64,000 nt of DNA from Actinoplanes philippinensis. Lineage in GTDB: Bacteria; Actinomycetota; Actinomycetes; Mycobacteriales; Micromonosporaceae. Position 1 is the first letter of the stretch. The number at the start of each line of letters is the position of its first letter. A model generated the notes under the pieces. The model was not told the DNA's origin. It worked only from the letters and a program-made list of their open reading frames with translations, and ran no database searches. This document shows, piece by piece, positions 25,220-33,899 of the stretch. The stretch lies in assembly GCF_900113015.1 (NCBI RefSeq), contig NZ_FONV01000005.1, positions 434,001-498,000 of the forward strand, given 5' to 3'. The position numbers and the translations under genes were made by a program.

Positions 25220-26374
25220 ATGCCCGCGACATACGGGTTTTTGAGCACTTATCCCCCCACTCAATGCGGTTTGGCGACATTCAATGCGGCTCTCGCCACA
25301 CATCTCACCGGCGGCGCCGGCGGATCAGGAGTGGTACGGCTGCTCGCCGGCGACAACACCAGTGGCGGGATCGCGCTCGACCGGGCCGCGCCGCGGGTCG
25401 TGCACACGTGGCACACCGACCGCCCCGGCGGCTGGGTCGCCGCCGCCACCGCGCTGAACCGTTTCGACGCCGCGATCATCCAGCACGAGTACGGCATCTA
25501 CCCCGGTGACGCCGGCGCCGAGGTGCTGCCGGTCCTGCGGGCGCTGCGGATCCCGTCCATCGTGGTGCTGCACACCGTCCTCACGCACCCCGACAAGCTG
25601 CAGCGTGCCGTCCTGGAACAGATCGCCGTGGCCGCCGACGCCGTGGTGACCATGACCGACACCGCCCGCAAGCGGCTCACCAGCCACTACGACGTCGATC
25701 CCCGCAAGATAACGGTGATCCCGCACGGCGCCGCCAGCCACAACGGCACCCCGCGTGAGGGCCACGACCGGCCGCACCTGCTCACCTGGGGGCTGCTCGG
25801 GCCGGGCAAGGGCATCGAGTGGGCGCTGCGGTCGCTGGCGTTCCTCGGCGACGTGGAGCCGCGGCCGGTCTACACCGTCGCCGGGCGTACCCATCCCAAA
25901 GTGCTCGAACAGCAGGGCGACGTCTACCGGGACTCGCTCAAGGCGCTCGCCGCCGAGCTGGGCGTCGCCGACTGCGTGCGATGGTCGGACGTCTACCTCG
26001 AACCGGCCGAGCTGTCCCGGCTGATCCGGTCGGCGGACGCGGTGGTGCTGCCGTACGACTCCACCGAACAGGTCACCTCCGGGGTGCTGATCGAGGCGGT
26101 CGCCGCCGGGGTCCCGGTGGTCGCGACCGAGTTCCCGCACGCGGTGGAGCTGCTCGCGGACGGGCCGGGTCTGCTCGTACCCCATCAGGATCCGGAGGCG
26201 ATGGCGATCGCCATCCGGCACGTGCTCGCCGAGCCGGGCCTCCCCGGCCGTCTCGCCGGCCTGGCCGGCGGCCCCACCCTGCGCTGGCCCGCGGTCGCCG
26301 CCCGGTACCAGTCGCTGACCGCCCGACTGATCGCCGACCGCCGGCCGCTCGCGGCCGCGACGATCTCCGCCTAG
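25220..26374 (+). CDS. Glycosyltransferase family 4 (second of cassette)
   Basis: The product has 384 residues. GAGGAGAAAGG precedes ATG 25220. The N-terminal part, YGFLSTYPPTQCGLATFNAA, and the HEYGIYPGDAGAEVLPVL segment are typical of a GT4 subgroup found next to GH130 genes. The C-terminal half has LLTWGLLGPGKGIEWALRSL and the nucleotide-sugar EX7E region SGVLIEAVAAGVPVVATEFP. It has no membrane helix. It is 159 bp downstream of the first GT4 and 2 bp upstream of the next gene. The product could be a cytosolic manno-oligosaccharide or glycolipid headgroup (inference). Confidence 0.9.
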   Translation: MPATYGFLSTYPPTQCGLATFNAALATHLTGGAGGSGVVRLLAGDNTSGGIALDRAAPRVVHTWHTDRPGGWVAAATALNRFDAAIIQHEYGIYPGDAGAEVLPVLRALRIPSIVVLHTVLTHPDKLQRAVLEQIAVAADAVVTMTDTARKRLTSHYDVDPRKITVIPHGAASHNGTPREGHDRPHLLTWGLLGPGKGIEWALRSLAFLGDVEPRPVYTVAGRTHPKVLEQQGDVYRDSLKALAAELGVADCVRWSDVYLEPAELSRLIRSADAVVLPYDSTEQVTSGVLIEAVAAGVPVVATEFPHAVELLADGPGLLVPHQDPEAMAIAIRHVLAEPGLPGRLAGLAGGPTLRWPAVAARYQSLTARLIADRRPLAAATISA

Positions 26375-26376
26375 GC

Positions 26377-27459
26377 ATGGCACAGACCCTGCGGCTGATC
26401 CCGCCGCCCGTCCAGTTGCGTGACCTTCCCGAACCCCGCTGGGACCAGGTGCTCCGGCTCTCCGACGACACCGGGCTGCTCGAGCACGCCCGCAACGCGA
26501 TCGCCCGGCGCGAGCACGGCTACTGCGTCGACGACGTGTCCCGCGGCCTGCTCGTCGCCGCCCGCGAACCCCGCCCGCGGCCCGAGCTGGTCCGGCAGTC
26601 CGAGCGTTATCTCGCGTTCCTCACCCACGCGCAGGGGCCGGACGGCGCCTTCCGCAACCGGATGAGCTACGAGCGCCGGTGGACCGACGAGCCGTCGCTC
26701 GGCGACTGGTGGGGCCGGGCCATGTGGGGCCTCGGCACGGCCGCCGCCCGCGGCCCGTCCGGATGGATCCGGCGGGAGTCGGCGAACGCGTTCCGGCAGG
26801 GCCTGCGATGCCGGTCGGCCTGGCCGCGGGCGATGGCCTTCGCCGGGCTGGGCGCCGCCGAGTTGCTGCGCGCCGGGCCGTACGACCCGGCGGTCGCGGA
26901 ACTGCTCGGCGACGCCGCCACCGCGATCGGGACACCCGGCGCCGACCCGGAGTGGGTGTGGCCGGAGCCCGAGCTGACCTACGCCAACCCGTCGGTCGCC
27001 GAGGTGGTGATCGCCGCCGGGGACCTGCTCGGCGACGAGGGCCTGCTCACCGACGGGCTCCGGATGCTGTCGTGGCTCTGCCGCACACAGGAGCAGAACG
27101 GGCACCTGTCCACGGTCCCGGTCGGCGGCTGGCGGCCCGGTCAGCCCCGGCACCGCTTCGACCAGCAGCCGATCGAGGCGGCGGCCACCGCGGACGCCTG
27201 CGCCACGGCCGCCGCGGTCACCGGCGACGAGCACTGGGACGCTCCGCTCTTCCAGGCGATCACCTGGTTCTTCGGAGACAACGACACCGGAACGGTGATG
27301 TACGACCCTGAGACTGGCGGATGTTATGACGGATTGACGGCCAATGGTCCTAATCTGAACCAAGGAGCCGAATCCACCCTCGCGCTCGTCTCGACGCTGC
27401 AGCATGCGCGCACGCTGGCGAGCCGGAGCGCGACCCGACCCTCAGGCGGCCTAGCGTGA
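26377..27459 (+). CDS. (alpha/alpha)6-like glycosidase-related protein
   Basis: The product has 360 residues from ATG 26377, 2 bp after the previous stop. Repeated helical pairs with aromatic and acidic loops (GYCVDDVSRGLLVAA, YERRWTDEPSLGDWWGRAMW, RFDQQPIEAAATADACATAA) look like an (alpha/alpha)6 toroid of the kind seen in glycoside hydrolases and epimerases. The late GGCYDGLTANGPNLNQGAES motif has possible carbohydrate-binding residues. I cannot name an activity; such genes are often annotated only as glycosyltransferase-associated. It overlaps the GH130 gene by 4 bp, so the two are almost certainly coupled. Confidence 0.75.
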   Translation: MAQTLRLIPPPVQLRDLPEPRWDQVLRLSDDTGLLEHARNAIARREHGYCVDDVSRGLLVAAREPRPRPELVRQSERYLAFLTHAQGPDGAFRNRMSYERRWTDEPSLGDWWGRAMWGLGTAAARGPSGWIRRESANAFRQGLRCRSAWPRAMAFAGLGAAELLRAGPYDPAVAELLGDAATAIGTPGADPEWVWPEPELTYANPSVAEVVIAAGDLLGDEGLLTDGLRMLSWLCRTQEQNGHLSTVPVGGWRPGQPRHRFDQQPIEAAATADACATAAAVTGDEHWDAPLFQAITWFFGDNDTGTVMYDPETGGCYDGLTANGPNLNQGAESTLALVSTLQHARTLASRSATRPSGGLA

Positions 27460-28937
27460 CAGCAACGGTGAACACCACCGACATCACCCGTCACAACATC
27501 ACCATGGCGCCGGACGGCCGGCGCGTCGTGATCAAACTGTTCGTCCCCGGTGAGGACGCGCACGCCATCCACAACCGCGCGTCCAGCCTGATCGAGCGGA
27601 TCCTGCAACTCGACGAGAGCGACATCAACACGCTGCTCGACGACGTGCTCAACCGCTTCGCCGGGCGCCACCACGACATCCTCGCCGTCTTCCAGCACCA
27701 CTACCAGGTCGTACAGCACCGCGTGCCCAACGAGATCGAGCTGTCCCCGGCCGCGCGGACGCTGATCGGCGCGTACTTCAGCCACGAGTTCTCGGTCGAG
27801 GCCGCCGCGCTCTGCAACCCGTCGATGGTCCCGCACCCCGACCAGAGCGAACTGCTCCCGGGCGAGATGCGGGTGGCGATCAGCCTGCGCCAGATCGGCG
27901 AGGGGCACATCTCGTCGATCGGGTTCTGCAGCGCCATCCTCGGGCCCGGCGCGGCGATCCGGATGGAGGAACGCGACGGCCCGCTCATGATCGGTCAGCG
28001 GGTCGGCGCCAAACACATGCGGCACCAGCTGTGCGCGGCGCTCATCGAGGAGGACATCGACAACGAGGCTTCGGCGTACGTGGTGTCGGCGCTGCCGGAG
28101 CGCTATGACGACCACGAGTTCGAGGAGGTGCTCAGCCACCTGCCGCCCGAGCTGCTGGCCCGGCCCACCACGCCCACCGCGCTGGAGGCGATCCGGCGCA
28201 TCGTCGGCGCCGACTACGCGGTCACGTTCCCGGCCACCATCCCGATGCACCAGCGGGTGCTGTGGCCGTCCACGCCGACCGAGTCCCGCGGCATGGAGGA
28301 CGCCCGCTTCGTGCAGGTGCTCGACCCGGACGGGCGGATGGCGTACCAGGCCACCTACACGGCGTACGACGGCTTCAACATCGCCGGGCGGGTGATCTTC
28401 ACGCGGGATCTGCGGCACTTCGAGGTCACCACTCTGCACGGGCCGGCCGCGCGCAACAAGGGCATGGCCATGTTCCCGCGGTACATCAACGGCAAGAAGT
28501 ACGCGCTGTGCCGGTCCGACGGCGAGACCCTCGGCCTCAGCGTGCGCGACGAACAGCACCGCTGGCAGCACGTCGGGCCGATCCTGGTGCCGCACCGGGG
28601 CTGGGACCTCATCCAGGTCGGCAACTGCGGCTCACCGATCGAGACCGAGGCCGGGTGGCTGGTGCTCACCCACGGTGTCGGGCCGATGCGCCGCTACGCC
28701 ATCGGCGCCATGCTCCTCGACCTGGACGACCCGTCCCGGGTGATCGCCGACCTGCCACAGGGCCTGATCGATCCGGACGAGATCGAGCGCGAGGGGTACG
28801 TGCCGAACGTGCTCTACTCGTGCGGCGGGCTCGTGCACGACGGGCGGTTCTGGCTGCCGTACGCCTCCAGCGACGTCCGGATCAGCTTCGCCAGCATGCC
28901 ACTCGACCGCCTGCTGCACCGTATGCAGCCGGTGTAG
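27456..28937 (+). CDS. GH130 family mannoside phosphorylase/hydrolase
   Basis: The product has 493 residues with a GTG start overlapping the previous stop (GTGA). It is a five-bladed propeller enzyme with the conserved SRGMEDARFVQVLD segment, where the general-acid Asp lies, followed by RNKGMAMFPR, GWDLIQVGNCGSPIETE and LTHGVGPMRRY. The family contains beta-mannoside phosphorylases and beta-1,2-mannosidases. Arg residues near RVAISLRQIGEGH could bind phosphate, but the two activities cannot be told apart without modelling. It is longer than simple members because of an N-terminal extension of about 100 residues. A strong hairpin follows. Confidence 0.88.
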   Translation: MTATVNTTDITRHNITMAPDGRRVVIKLFVPGEDAHAIHNRASSLIERILQLDESDINTLLDDVLNRFAGRHHDILAVFQHHYQVVQHRVPNEIELSPAARTLIGAYFSHEFSVEAAALCNPSMVPHPDQSELLPGEMRVAISLRQIGEGHISSIGFCSAILGPGAAIRMEERDGPLMIGQRVGAKHMRHQLCAALIEEDIDNEASAYVVSALPERYDDHEFEEVLSHLPPELLARPTTPTALEAIRRIVGADYAVTFPATIPMHQRVLWPSTPTESRGMEDARFVQVLDPDGRMAYQATYTAYDGFNIAGRVIFTRDLRHFEVTTLHGPAARNKGMAMFPRYINGKKYALCRSDGETLGLSVRDEQHRWQHVGPILVPHRGWDLIQVGNCGSPIETEAGWLVLTHGVGPMRRYAIGAMLLDLDDPSRVIADLPQGLIDPDEIEREGYVPNVLYSCGGLVHDGRFWLPYASSDVRISFASMPLDRLLHRMQPV

Positions 28938-28939
28938 CG

Positions 28940-28965
28940 CCGCGACCCCGCCGGCGGGGTCGCGG
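28940..28965. terminator. Terminator after the GH130 gene
   Basis: A perfect 26-bp palindrome (13 bp + 13 bp with no spacer) begins 2 bp after the GH130 stop. As RNA it would form an approximately 11-bp G/C stem with a 4-nt loop. It ends the four-gene cassette. Confidence 0.8.
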
Positions 28966-29031
28966 ATCGGGGCCGGCCGCTTCGCCGGCATGCCGCTGGA
29001 CCGCCCGTGACGCCGCCGCCCCACCGGTAGG

Positions 29032-29871
29032 TCAGGGTTTGGTGCCGGCCGCCACCCAGATGGTGAGCACGGCCAGGAAGGTGCCGCTCTGCCCGGCCGC
29101 GTCGACGCAGGCCAGCCACTCCTCGCGCAGGCCGGGCGGGGTCGCCCAGGCGGCCTCGGGCACCCGCGGGTTGACCATCGGCAGGATCACGGCGGCCGAG
29201 GCCGGGGTGGTGAACAGGCACGTCACCGGAGCCGTGACCACGTCACGCAGCCCGGCCGCGACAAGCCGGCGCCGCAGCGTACGCCCCATGTCGAACTGCC
29301 TCGGCGTGAAGTGCCCGTTGACGTGCGCCATCACCACCGCGCCGAGGCCGCCCGGCATCCCGTCGAAGGCCAGCGAACCCCAGTCGGTGTCGACCAGGCA
29401 GATCCGCCCGCCCGGCCGGGTCACCCGGAGCAGCTCGCCGATCGTCGCGTCGGCGTCGTCGACGTGCTGCAGCACCCGCTCGCACCACACCCCGTCGACA
29501 TGCCCGGCCGGCAGGTCGAGCGCCGCCACGTCAGCGGTCAGATAGCGCACGTTGCTGCCGTCGTGCCGGGCGACCGCGTCCGCCGTCACCGCCGACGAGT
29601 GGTCCACCGCCAGCACCTCACCCCGGCCGCCCACCCGGGCGGCCAGCAGACGGGCCACCTCACCGTTGCCGGAGCCGGCGTCGAGCAGCCGCTGACCGGT
29701 CACCGCGCCCAGCATGTCGAAGGCGACCCGGCGCACCCGCTGGATCTCCGGATGCCGGCCCATCTCGGTGAGGGCGTCCAGCACGATTTCCGACATCTGG
29801 CCCGAGAGGCCGTCGATGTCGGAAAAGGGCGTCCGGTCCTTCTGCGCGGGTTCCATCCCGCAATTGTTCAT
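29032..29871 (-). CDS. SAM-dependent methyltransferase
   Basis: The product has 279 residues. ATG 29871 is used; ATG 29856 is possible. Class I fold: motif I LLDAGSGNGEVARLL, motif II VLAVDHSSAV, acidic loop TADVAALDLP and motif IV GVWCERVLQHVDD, then PGGRICLVDTDWG. The pattern resembles UbiE/COQ5-like and small-molecule methyltransferases. The acceptor is unknown. It stands alone, convergent with the GH130 cassette and divergent from the oxidoreductase. Confidence 0.88.
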   Translation of the reverse strand: MNNCGMEPAQKDRTPFSDIDGLSGQMSEIVLDALTEMGRHPEIQRVRRVAFDMLGAVTGQRLLDAGSGNGEVARLLAARVGGRGEVLAVDHSSAVTADAVARHDGSNVRYLTADVAALDLPAGHVDGVWCERVLQHVDDADATIGELLRVTRPGGRICLVDTDWGSLAFDGMPGGLGAVVMAHVNGHFTPRQFDMGRTLRRRLVAAGLRDVVTAPVTCLFTTPASAAVILPMVNPRVPEAAWATPPGLREEWLACVDAAGQSGTFLAVLTIWVAAGTKP

Positions 29872-29950
29872 CCCGGGCGCCCCGATCGGCCGTCGCCGTC
29901 ATCCATCCGACAGGCGCGGTACCTGCTCTTTCGCTAGATCACCCGGCGGA

Positions 29951-30018
29951 TGTGCGCGATACGCACACGTTTCGGTCGCAAAATCAAGCCGTACGCTCAG
30001 TGATGTCTTGCGCATCAC
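29951..30018. promoter_or_regulatory. Two short inverted repeats before the Gfo/Idh/MocA gene
   Basis: The 205-bp divergent gap (29872-30076) has lower GC than average. It contains TGTGCG (29951-29956) / CGCACA (29962-29967) and GTGATG (30000-30005) / CATCAC (30013-30018). Either could be a regulator site for the oxidoreductase or the methyltransferase. Nothing else is evident in the gap. Confidence 0.3.
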
Positions 30019-30076
30019 AGGTCACCAGGGAAATCAGTGGCAACAGGCCGGCAACCGATGTGTAAAACTTCCGGGC

Positions 30077-31102
30077 ATGATCGAACGGGTGAAGTTCGGG
30101 CTGGTCGGCTATGGCACCGGCGGCCGGGTGTTCCATGCGCCGCTGATCGCGTCCGCGGCAAACATCGAGTTCACCGGCGTGGTGACCACGTCACCGGAGC
30201 GCCGCGCCCAGGTCGCCGAGCAACTGCCCGGCGTCGGGACGTATGACTCGATCGCCGCGCTGGCCGCCGACGGCGTGCAGGCCGTCGCCATCTCGACGCC
30301 CGCCGCCACCCACGCCGCCCTCGCGATCGAGGCCATCGAGGCCGGCCTCGCCGTCGTCGTCGACAAGCCGTTCGCGCTCGACGCCGACGCCGCCCGCAAG
30401 CTCGTCACCACGGCCGAGGAGGCCGGGGTGCTGCTCACCGTCTACCAGAACCGCCGGTGGGACTCGGACCTGCTGACCGTCCGCAAACTGATCGAGAACG
30501 GCTCGCTCGGCGAGGTCCGGCGCTTCGAGTCCCGGATGGAGCGCTGGGCGCCGGAGCGGCTCCCCGGCGCCGCCGGCGGCGGCACCCTCCTCGACTTCGG
30601 CTCCCACCTAGTCGACCAGGCGCTGCAGCTGCACGGCCCCGCCGACCGGGTGTATGCGGAGGTCCACGGCCCCGACGGCGGCCTCGACGACGACTTCTTC
30701 GTGGCCCTGCACCACACCGGCGGCGTCGAGTCGCACCTGTGGGGCTCCTGGCGCCAGGCCGGCCCGGGCCCCCGTTTCCGGGTCACCGGCACCGCCGGCA
30801 CCTACATCTCCCCCGAGCTCGACTACCAGGAGACCCTGCTCAAGGCCGGCAAGTCCCCGGCCCGCCTCGGCGACCGCTGGGGCGTCGAGCCGGAGCACCG
30901 CTGGGGCCACCTGTTCCGCGGCGCCACCGGCGCCCCCGTGGAGAGCTGCCGCGGCCGCTGGGACACCTTCTACCCGGCGGTGGCCGCCGCCGTCCTCGGC
31001 GAGGGTTCCCTCCCGGTCGACCCGTGGGACTCGGTCCGAGCCATGGAAATCCTGGACGCAGCCCGCCACAGCGCCACCACCGGAACCACTGTCACCCTCT
31101 GA
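30077..31102 (+). CDS. Gfo/Idh/MocA family oxidoreductase
   Basis: The product has 341 residues from ATG 30077. The N-terminal Rossmann fold has FGLVGYGTGGRVFHAPLI, and VVVDKPFALDADAA supplies the conserved EKP-like lysine motif (here DKP). The C-terminal half, with GGGTLLDFGSHLVDQALQLHG, is the substrate/oligomerisation domain. Members reduce or oxidise sugars, inositols or related polyols with NAD(P). The GTGGRVFHAPL signature is shared by many actinobacterial sugar oxidoreductases of unassigned substrate. It is followed by a 55-bp tandem repeat. Confidence 0.9.
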   Translation: MIERVKFGLVGYGTGGRVFHAPLIASAANIEFTGVVTTSPERRAQVAEQLPGVGTYDSIAALAADGVQAVAISTPAATHAALAIEAIEAGLAVVVDKPFALDADAARKLVTTAEEAGVLLTVYQNRRWDSDLLTVRKLIENGSLGEVRRFESRMERWAPERLPGAAGGGTLLDFGSHLVDQALQLHGPADRVYAEVHGPDGGLDDDFFVALHHTGGVESHLWGSWRQAGPGPRFRVTGTAGTYISPELDYQETLLKAGKSPARLGDRWGVEPEHRWGHLFRGATGAPVESCRGRWDTFYPAVAAAVLGEGSLPVDPWDSVRAMEILDAARHSATTGTTVTL

Positions 31103-31163
31103 CCACCACCCGGCGCGATGGGTCGGGCCTGTTCAGCACTCGACTCACCGCCCCGACCGGCGC

Positions 31164-31328
31164 CCCGTGCGGGTCGGTCACGCCCGCCGCCACGGTCAGC
31201 TGCCGTGCCGGCGGGAGTCCCGTGCGGGTCGGTCACGCCCGTCGCCACGGTCAGCTGCCGTGCCGGCGGGAGTCCCGTGCGGGTCGGTCACGCTCGTCGC
31301 CACGGTCAGCTGCTGTGCAGGCGGGAGT
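31164..31328. repeat. 55-bp tandem repeat, three copies, overlapping the amidohydrolase 3' end
   Basis: Units at 31164-31218, 31219-31273 and 31274-31328 are almost identical. The third overlaps the last 23 bp of the minus-strand amidohydrolase gene, including its stop. The other two therefore look like extra copies of the gene's tail plus 32 bp of downstream DNA. Each unit contains CACGG/CCGTG arms around CAGCTG, so it may also form a small hairpin. Confidence 0.9.
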
Positions 31329-32670
31329 CCGCGTCGAGGACACGGGCCGTGGCCAGGGCGTCCGCGAATCGTTCCGGATCCGGGTCGAGGCCGCCCGGCA
31401 GCCAGGAGACCGTGGAACTGCCGGATTCGGTCATGGCGGTCAACACCCCGTCGGGTGTCAGGCCGGCCGACTGCAGCAGGCGGATCTCCCGGACGTTGAT
31501 GCCGGCCGGGAGGGGGCCGTTGCCCAGGTCGGTGCCGTACCGGACGGTTCCGCCGGCTCCGATGAAGCGCCGCAGGTTGTCGACGGCGACCTCGCGGTCC
31601 GGGTCGTCCGGCCGGCCCCAGCCGTGGATGTCCAGCGTGCTGATCCAGCGCATGCGTTGCGCGCAGGCCTGCAGCAACGAGTCGTCGATCCGTTCCGTCC
31701 ACGGCGTGTGTGCCAGCACGTCGGCCCCGGCGGAACAGGCCGCCGCCACCGTCCCCGGCCCCTCGGCGTGCACGACGACCGGAAGCTCGGACGCGTGCGC
31801 CGCCGCCACCACAGCCGACAGCACCGGAAGCTCCAGTTGCGGGCCGCCGGCATGCGCGGTCACCTTGATCAGGGTCGCGCCGGCGGCCGACGCCTCGGCC
31901 ACCGCGGCGCCCGCGTCGGCCACCGTGACGATCTCCCGCCAACTGCCGGCCGGCGCCCAGGCGCGATCGCTCGGATAACCGCCTGGCGCGATCAGGAACG
32001 GTCCCGCATATCTGACCCGTGGCAGCGCCGAACCGGCTTCCCGCGCCTGCTCGGCAAGCTCGGCGACTCTCGCCGGGACCCCGCCGAGATCCCAGACCTC
32101 AGCGATGCCTCCGGCCCGGACCGTGCCCAGATCGACGAGTGCCGAATGCACGTGCGCATCGACCAGCCCCGGCAGCAGCGTCCCCGCGAACCGGCGGGTG
32201 TCCTCGCCGCCGGGCGCCAGCTCCGCCGGGACCGGTTTGACCAGTCCGTTCGGCGCCACCCGCAGGGCGACGCCCGTCCGAAGGCGCCCGCCCCACCAGA
32301 CCGACTCCGCCACCAGCCACTGCACCCGCCCACCCGGCGCGGCTGAACCCGGCCCAGCAGGGACAAGCCCGGAGGCGGCAGGGCCGGCGGAGGGCGAACC
32401 GGCGGGCACCGGGGCCGGAGGATCCGGCTGGGCCGGGACTGCCGGGGCGGGCGACGGTGGCGCGGGGAACGTGGTTTCCTCGGCGACCGACGGTGGCGCG
32501 GGAAACGTGGTTTCCTCGGCGACCGTCACCGTGGGACGCGGCCCGGACGACCGTTTGAAGGCCGCCAGGGCACACCCCGCGCCACCCTCGGCGCCACCAC
32601 AGCAGGCCGCCGCCGGGGACGACGGGGTCTCGCACACGTCCGGCGACGCGGACGACGGATCCGTGCTCAC
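31306..32670 (-). CDS. Amidohydrolase-family metalloenzyme of the kynurenine operon
   Basis: The product has 454 residues. GTG 32670 overlaps the kynureninase stop by 4 bp. Residues 1 to about 115 are unusual: a Cys-rich segment (DVCETPSSPAAACCGG), then a Pro/Ala/Gly linker with a duplicated VAEETTFPAPPS. The rest is an imidazolonepropionase-like amidohydrolase. Metal-site candidates are DAHVHSAL (HxH), LIKVTAHAGG (Lys), VVVHAEG (His), VLAHTPW (His) and RYGTDLGN (Asp). The operon lacks a recognisable kynurenine formamidase, and this gene occupies its place after dioxygenase and kynureninase. A formamidase-like or related amide-hydrolysing role is possible but unproven. Confidence 0.82.
   Translation of the reverse strand: MSTDPSSASPDVCETPSSPAAACCGGAEGGAGCALAAFKRSSGPRPTVTVAEETTFPAPPSVAEETTFPAPPSPAPAVPAQPDPPAPVPAGSPSAGPAASGLVPAGPGSAAPGGRVQWLVAESVWWGGRLRTGVALRVAPNGLVKPVPAELAPGGEDTRRFAGTLLPGLVDAHVHSALVDLGTVRAGGIAEVWDLGGVPARVAELAEQAREAGSALPRVRYAGPFLIAPGGYPSDRAWAPAGSWREIVTVADAGAAVAEASAAGATLIKVTAHAGGPQLELPVLSAVVAAAHASELPVVVHAEGPGTVAAACSAGADVLAHTPWTERIDDSLLQACAQRMRWISTLDIHGWGRPDDPDREVAVDNLRRFIGAGGTVRYGTDLGNGPLPAGINVREIRLLQSAGLTPDGVLTAMTESGSSTVSWLPGGLDPDPERFADALATARVLDADSRLHSS
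32455..32526. repeat. 36-bp in-frame duplication in the amidohydrolase linker
   Basis: Two 36-bp units (32455-32490 and 32491-32526) differ at two positions. They duplicate a 12-residue Pro-rich block in the N-terminal linker without changing frame. Confidence 0.85.
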
Positions 32671-33899
32671 CGGCCGCTCTTCTCCAGCAGCTCCCGCAGG
32701 ACCGTCAGCCCCTGACAGACCTCCGCGAAGCTGGTGCTCAACGGCGCCGGCCCGATCCGCAGACCGTCCGGCCGGCGGTAGTCGGGGATCACCCCGGTGT
32801 CCCACAGCGGCTCCAGGAACTCCTTGAACCCGTCGCGCCGCAGCGTCACGTGCCCGCCCCGCTGCGACGGCTCCCGCGGGCCGGCGACGACCACCCCGTG
32901 CGGCGCGAGCCACTCGTCGGCGGAATCCAGCACATAGCCGGTGAGCAGCAGCGACTTGGCGCGCACGGCCTCGATCCCGGCCGACTCCAGCATGTCCAGG
33001 TTCGCCTGGAGGGGGACCATCGCCAGGATCGGCGGCGTCCCGCTCAGCAGCGCCCGGATCCCGGTGGCCGCCTCATACCCGGGGCCCATCTCGAAGGCCG
33101 CCCGATGCCCCATCCACCCCTGGATCGGCTGTCGCAGCTCGCCCTGCAGCTCCTGCCGCAGATAGGCGAACGCCGGCGCGCCGGGCCCGCCGTTCAGATA
33201 TTTGTAGGTGCACCCGACCGCCAGGTCGACGCCCCACTCGTCCAGCTCGACCGGCACCGAGCCCGCGGAGTGGCACAGGTCCCACATGGCGAGGGCTCCC
33301 GCGGCGTGCGCGACCCGGTTGATCGCGGCGATGTCGGCGAGCCACCCCGACCGGTACGCGACGTGGCTGAACAGCACCAGCGCCGTGTCGTCGTCGACCA
33401 CGCCGGCCACCTGCTCCGGGGTGATTCCGGCTGCCGGGTCGGTCTCGATCCACACCAGGCGCAGCCCGCGCTCGGCGGCGATGCCCTCCACCACATACCG
33501 ATCGGTGGGGAAGTTGTCGGTGTCGAGCACGACGCTGCGGCGGCCCGGCCGCGCGTCCACCGCGGCCCGCGCCAGCTTGTAGATGAGCACGGTCGTCGAG
33601 TCGGCGATCACGGTCTGCCCGGGCGCCGCGCCGAGCGCCACCGAGCCGAGCCGGTCGCCGAGGGTGAGCGGCCACTCCAGCCAGCCCTCGTCCCAGCCAC
33701 GGATCAGCCGGCCGCCCCACTGCTCACGAATGAACTCGTCGACGAGCCGGGCGGTGGCCTCCAGCGGACGGCCCAGCGAGTTGCCGTCGAGGTAGGAGAG
33801 CAGCTCGGCCGGGGGCGGGGTGATGAACTGCGCCCGGAACGCCGCGAGGGGATCGGCCGCGTCCAGGGCGGCGGCGCGGGCGGGCAGGTCATCGATCAA
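32667..33899 (-). CDS. kynU: Kynureninase
   Basis: The product has 410 residues. The best start is TTG 33899, which overlaps the dioxygenase stop as TTGA; no ATG or GTG in frame gives the conserved N-terminus. PLP fold type I: the Schiff-base Lys is in [16 protein letters not shown], the Asp/His pocket in [15 protein letters not shown] and the phosphate site in [12 protein letters not shown]. It cleaves kynurenine (or hydroxykynurenine) to anthranilate (or its 3-hydroxy form) and alanine. Coupled overlaps on both sides show a single operon with tryptophan 2,3-dioxygenase and the amidohydrolase. Confidence 0.94.
   Translation of the reverse strand: MIDDLPARAAALDAADPLAAFRAQFITPPPAELLSYLDGNSLGRPLEATARLVDEFIREQWGGRLIRGWDEGWLEWPLTLGDRLGSVALGAAPGQTVIADSTTVLIYKLARAAVDARPGRRSVVLDTDNFPTDRYVVEGIAAERGLRLVWIETDPAAGITPEQVAGVVDDDTALVLFSHVAYRSGWLADIAAINRVAHAAGALAMWDLCHSAGSVPVELDEWGVDLAVGCTYKYLNGGPGAPAFAYLRQELQGELRQPIQGWMGHRAAFEMGPGYEAATGIRALLSGTPPILAMVPLQANLDMLESAGIEAVRAKSLLLTGYVLDSADEWLAPHGVVVAGPREPSQRGGHVTLRRDGFKEFLEPLWDTGVIPDYRRPDGLRIGPAPLSTSFAEVCQGLTVLRELLEKSGR

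Noticed and set aside
31164-31328. CRISPR array
   Set aside because: Repeats are directly adjacent with no unique spacers and there are no cas genes; the other arrays in the window fail for the same reason.
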